Source: Thalassotalea_E sp964620605
GTDB taxonomy: Bacteria > Pseudomonadota > Gammaproteobacteria > Enterobacterales > Alteromonadaceae
Direction: 5' to 3'
Assembly: GCA_964620605.1 (NCBI GenBank)
Contig: CAZUHQ010000007.1
Coordinates: forward strand, 11,482-75,481
DNA: 64,000 nt
This document shows positions 61,334 through 64,000 of this stretch, piece after piece. How positions within the stretch are numbered: the first letter of the stretch is position 1; each line of letters starts with the position of its first letter. Under the pieces are notes generated by a model. The model was given only the letters and a program-made list of their open reading frames with translations, made no database searches and was not told the DNA's origin. The translations under genes were made by a program, and so were the position numbers.

Positions 61334-62230
61334 TTATGATTGTTGTTGGTGAAATTCAGTGAGTTTTTTATCTTTATCGAGCCACAGCTGGTTGACCCAT
61401 TTTTGAAACTGAATTTTATGACTTCTATCATTGATATAGTCCCCGGTAAGTGAATGATCGATATCGGTAATTTTGATATCTACCTGCACTTCTTTGACCT
61501 TGCCACAGAGAAAATCGGCAAAGCTCGGTGTTTTTTCCGGATAATAAATAGTGATATCCAGCACTTTATTGAGCTGTTCACCCATGGTGGACATCACAAA
61601 TCCGATGCCGCCCGCTTTTGGCTTAAGTAGGTGATTAAACGGCGAGTTTTGCTTTTGGTGCTTTTCGCTGGTAAAGCGTGTGCCCTCAATAAAATTCATA
61701 ATCGACACCGGCTTATGGCGAAATTTTTCGCAGGCTTTCTGGGTGGTTTCTATGTCTTTGCCTTTTAAGTGCGGATTTTTTTTAATAAATGCCTGGCTGT
61801 AGCGTTTCATAAAAGGAAAGTCTAACGCCCACCAGGCAATGCCTAAAAACGGGACATAGAGCAGCTCTTTTTTTAGAAAGAATTTCAAAAACGGCACTTT
61901 TGCATGCAGTATCCGTTGTAATATCACGATATCGACCCAGGACTGATGATTGGCAATCACAAGGTACCATTGTTTTTTCTCCAGTTTTTCCAACCCCGTG
62001 ACTGAAACTCGGGTTTTTGTGAACAGTTTCTGATTCAGGGTATTTAAGGCAACCCAGTTACTCGCCATTTGATCTAATAGATAACTAAAGAACTTTCGCC
62101 AGCCATTAAATGGCAGTAAGGCTTTTAACAATGAAAAGATAACAATAGGTACTAACCATAAAAAAGTATTCATGGTGTAGAGGGTAAAAGAGAATAGCCC
62201 GATTAAAAATGATGGTAAAAAATTCAACAT
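61334..62230 (-). CDS. YihG-type PlsC-family acyltransferase
   Basis: This roughly 298-residue membrane acyltransferase carries the H-x4-D motif (NHQSWVD), the FFLKKELLYVPFLG block, and the EGTRFT motif. The whole internal order (WWALDFPFMKRYSQAF, GKDIETTQKACEKFR, HLLKPKAGGI) follows E. coli YihG, a 1-acylglycerol-3-phosphate acyltransferase for phospholipid synthesis. The start is set at ATG 62230. The frame is open to GTG 62257 without a clear ribosome site. It probably shares an operon with the YbdG-type channel. Confidence 0.88.
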   Translation of the reverse strand: MLNFLPSFLIGLFSFTLYTMNTFLWLVPIVIFSLLKALLPFNGWRKFFSYLLDQMASNWVALNTLNQKLFTKTRVSVTGLEKLEKKQWYLVIANHQSWVDIVILQRILHAKVPFLKFFLKKELLYVPFLGIAWWALDFPFMKRYSQAFIKKNPHLKGKDIETTQKACEKFRHKPVSIMNFIEGTRFTSEKHQKQNSPFNHLLKPKAGGIGFVMSTMGEQLNKVLDITIYYPEKTPSFADFLCGKVKEVQVDIKITDIDHSLTGDYINDRSHKIQFQKWVNQLWLDKDKKLTEFHQQQS

Positions 62231-62690
62231 AAATATGATAAAAATAAAACAACCCACTGATAGTGCTTATGATAAAGCGAATTTATTTTGCTTTCAGCTA
62301 ATTTTTTACCCGGATATGCTCTTATTAATTGAGGTTAGTCTAACTTAATAATAACTAAGGATGTTGCTTTGGTAATAAAAGCAAGCATCACCAGCATGGA
62401 TGCTGGTGTTGATCTTCCATGGAGGGGCTTGCTGCGTCTTGCATGTCTACCTAGTAACAGCCGTCGAGAAACAATTTTACTGTTACTGTACAGCAACTAA
62501 ACAGTGAGAGTTTTATACTCACTGAATTTGATATTTTTTCTTGAGTTAATAGAGAAAAATACAGTGTTATCACCTTTTATTGCTTTAACCTTGTAAAAAT
62601 AGCGATCTCTTCTAAGAAAAGTTGAAAATATCATTGCAACTCACCTTGAATTCAGGGCATGCTAAAGCTGATGATAACAGGGGAGTAATG
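62231..62690. other. 460-bp divergent region between the acyltransferase and proB
   Basis: It holds a decayed copy of the 168-bp dispersed element (62350-62472), a perfect seven-base-pair hairpin CAGTGAG/CTCACTG (62502-62524) and presumably both promoters. Confidence 0.6.
62350..62472 (+). repeat. Dispersed MITE-like element, truncated copy 3
   Basis: It shares the central body with copies 1 and 2 (GGATGTTGC, AAGCAAGCATCACCAGCATGG, TCCATGGA, GTCTTG, CTAG-AACAG) but lacks both terminal GGCTATGTTCC repeats. Same orientation as copy 1. Confidence 0.8.
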
Positions 62691-63788
62691 ATGAATTTTA
62701 ATCGTGCGGTAATTAAAGTGGGTAGTGCGTTAGTCGCACCTGATAATAAAGGTTGCAGTGGTAAATACTTACTAGCGATTGCCCGTTTTATTACTGAATG
62801 TCAGCAAGCGGGTAAAGAAATTATTTTAGTGTCTTCCGGTAGTGTTGCTGCTGGCCGGCAGTTGATTCATCACGGCTCTCCTGTTCCCTCTATTCCTACC
62901 AAACAGGCGATGGCGTCGGTTGGCCAAATGCAGATGATGGCCAACTGGCAGCGTTTTTTTGATGTCCCTTGTAGCCAGCTGTTGATCACTCATGGTGATT
63001 TAAAAGATCGTCAGCGTTATATCAATATTAAAAATACCTTACGGATTTTATTGGCAAATGGTGTTATTCCGATAGTGAATGAGAATGATACTGTCGCCAC
63101 CGATGAGCTGAAAGTGGGCGATAACGACAACTTGGCAGCCTTAGTGGCATTAGTGAGCGAAGCGGATTGCCTGTTTATTCTCAGTGACGTTGAAGGGGTT
63201 TATGATCAAGATCCTCGTGGTAATCCTGATGCGACCTTGATCCCGGTGATCGAAGAAATCACCGAGCAAGTGTATGCGATGGCAGGTAGCACTAGTAACC
63301 CTATTGCTACCGGTGGAATGAAAACAAAAATTCAGGCGGCAGAAAAGGCAGTAGAAAATGGCATTGAAACTTATATCGTCAACGGCAGTAACAGTGAAGT
63401 TTTTGAACGTCTGCTAAAAGGTGAAAATCCGGGTAGCAAATTTTTAGCCAATCAAGCAGCAATTAAGGCGCGCAAACATTGGCTGAAACATACCTTAAAA
63501 AGTAATGGCCAGGTAGTATTAGATGCGGGTGCGGTTAATGCCGTGGTTAATAAAGGCGCGTCGTTATTGCCATCGGGCATTGTCTCGTTAATCGGGAATT
63601 TTGCCGCCGGGGATTCTATCGATTTGCTTAACGGTGAAAACAACCTGGTGATTGCCAAAGGGATTTGCCAATACAGTGAACGTGATCTACTGAAAATTAA
63701 AGGCTGTAACAGTGAGCAAATCATCAATATTCTTGGTTACTGTCCGAGCAAAGTGATCATTCATCGTGACGATATGGTAGTGCTTTAA
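62691..63788 (+). CDS. proB: Glutamate 5-kinase
   Basis: This 365-residue enzyme catalyses the first step of proline synthesis. It has an N-terminal amino-acid-kinase domain (AVIKVGSALVAPD, VSSGSVAAGRQLI, IVNENDTVATDE, GDNDNLAALVALV, ATGGMKTKIQAA) and a C-terminal PUA domain from about residue 275. The start is ATG 62691, with AGGGGAG five bases before it. The ATG at 62688 is too close to that site. The partner proA is not next to it; a different gene follows. Confidence 0.95.
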   Translation: MNFNRAVIKVGSALVAPDNKGCSGKYLLAIARFITECQQAGKEIILVSSGSVAAGRQLIHHGSPVPSIPTKQAMASVGQMQMMANWQRFFDVPCSQLLITHGDLKDRQRYINIKNTLRILLANGVIPIVNENDTVATDELKVGDNDNLAALVALVSEADCLFILSDVEGVYDQDPRGNPDATLIPVIEEITEQVYAMAGSTSNPIATGGMKTKIQAAEKAVENGIETYIVNGSNSEVFERLLKGENPGSKFLANQAAIKARKHWLKHTLKSNGQVVLDAGAVNAVVNKGASLLPSGIVSLIGNFAAGDSIDLLNGENNLVIAKGICQYSERDLLKIKGCNSEQIINILGYCPSKVIIHRDDMVVL

Positions 63789-63946
63789 GCCAGCTGTTAC
63801 TTGGCTGCTTTAAAATTGCTGCTGGTTGGGGAATAAATTCTGCTTCATCTTAAAAAAGAATGGCGTACAATAGCGCCATATTCGATCTGTATCTATGCTA
63901 ATAACAATATTTTCAGATCTACGCATTTAACTATTTTGAGGCAGCT

Positions 63947-64000
63947 ATGACAACAGGCACAGCTAATTTTTACAGCCATTTACAACAAGAACTTGAGCAG
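63947..64000 (+). CDS. Start of an unidentified gene, possibly a PLP-dependent acyltransferase
   Basis: ATG 63947 has GAGG five bases upstream and the frame runs off the window. Only 18 residues are seen (MTTGTANFYSHLQQELEQ). The F-Y-x2-L-x3-L-E pattern resembles the N-terminus of 2-amino-3-ketobutyrate CoA ligase (Kbl), but this is too short for a firm call. A TACAAT -10-like hexamer at 63866 may belong to its promoter. Confidence 0.5.
   Translation, partial: MTTGTANFYSHLQQELEQ

Overview
The window is one stretch of chromosome from a marine gammaproteobacterium of the Alteromonadales. The gene content and protein style point to Colwelliaceae (Thalassotalea or Colwellia type), although no rRNA is present to prove it. 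The evidence is moderately AT-rich DNA, an extended TonB2-type energy module, large TonB-dependent receptors, many c-di-GMP proteins, MSHA-like pilin, an acetate-switch-type symporter/sensor kinase and conserved blocks such as slmA-coaBC-radC-rpmB-rpmG. I see no rRNA, tRNA, CRISPR array, prophage or full insertion sequence. Nearly all of it is vertically inherited core genome, with small accessory pieces between the core genes.

Layout. 1-1.35 kb: the end of a DUF4397-like surface protein and a stand-alone OmpR-type DNA-binding protein. 1.4-11.7 kb: an iron island with a PiuC-type hydroxylase and catecholate-siderophore receptor on the minus strand, facing a six-gene TonB2 module (DUF3450, TtpC-like, ExbB, ExbD, TonB, TPR) plus a PepSY membrane protein, then ferritin. 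11.8-20.7 kb: pilin, peroxiredoxin with a 56-residue cysteine protein, chemoreceptor, rsmJ, 3-methyladenine glycosylase, a diguanylate cyclase and prlC, which holds an assembly gap. 20.9-28 kb: a 1516-residue propeller-PAS-GGDEF-EAL sensor, glutathione reductase, an XRE/membrane protein and a broken HDOD gene. 28.5-33.7 kb: polA, a candidate small RNA behind it, an SPFH/RHH pair with an operator-like tandem palindrome, and a TraB protein. 33.9-39.6 kb: three M16 peptidase genes in a row. 39.6-42.5 kb: a receiver protein, soxR with its divergent target operon, and an HDOD protein. 42.8-52.2 kb: an Oar-like TonB receptor, a diguanylate cyclase and a CrbS/CrbR-like pair. 52.3-64 kb: pepD, slmA, coaBC, radC, a PilZ gene, a chromosomal ParA/RHH pair, rpmB-rpmG, tesB, a YbdG-type channel, a YihG-type acyltransferase, proB and the start of one more gene.

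How it works together. The receptor, hydroxylase, TonB2 module and ferritin form a coherent iron uptake and storage unit. Peroxiredoxin, glutathione reductase and the SoxR operon deal with oxidative or redox-cycling stress. Three GGDEF proteins, one also carrying EAL, together with a PilZ protein, HDOD proteins and a receiver protein indicate strong c-di-GMP and two-component signalling.

The most interesting non-coding and accessory signals are: a three-copy 170-bp element with terminal inverted repeats; a promoter-to-terminator small RNA candidate at the position where enterics and vibrios keep Spot 42; two operator-like palindromes; a SoxR box in front of a 33-residue ORF; and a ParF/ParG-like pair inserted into the otherwise conserved radC-rpmB neighbourhood.
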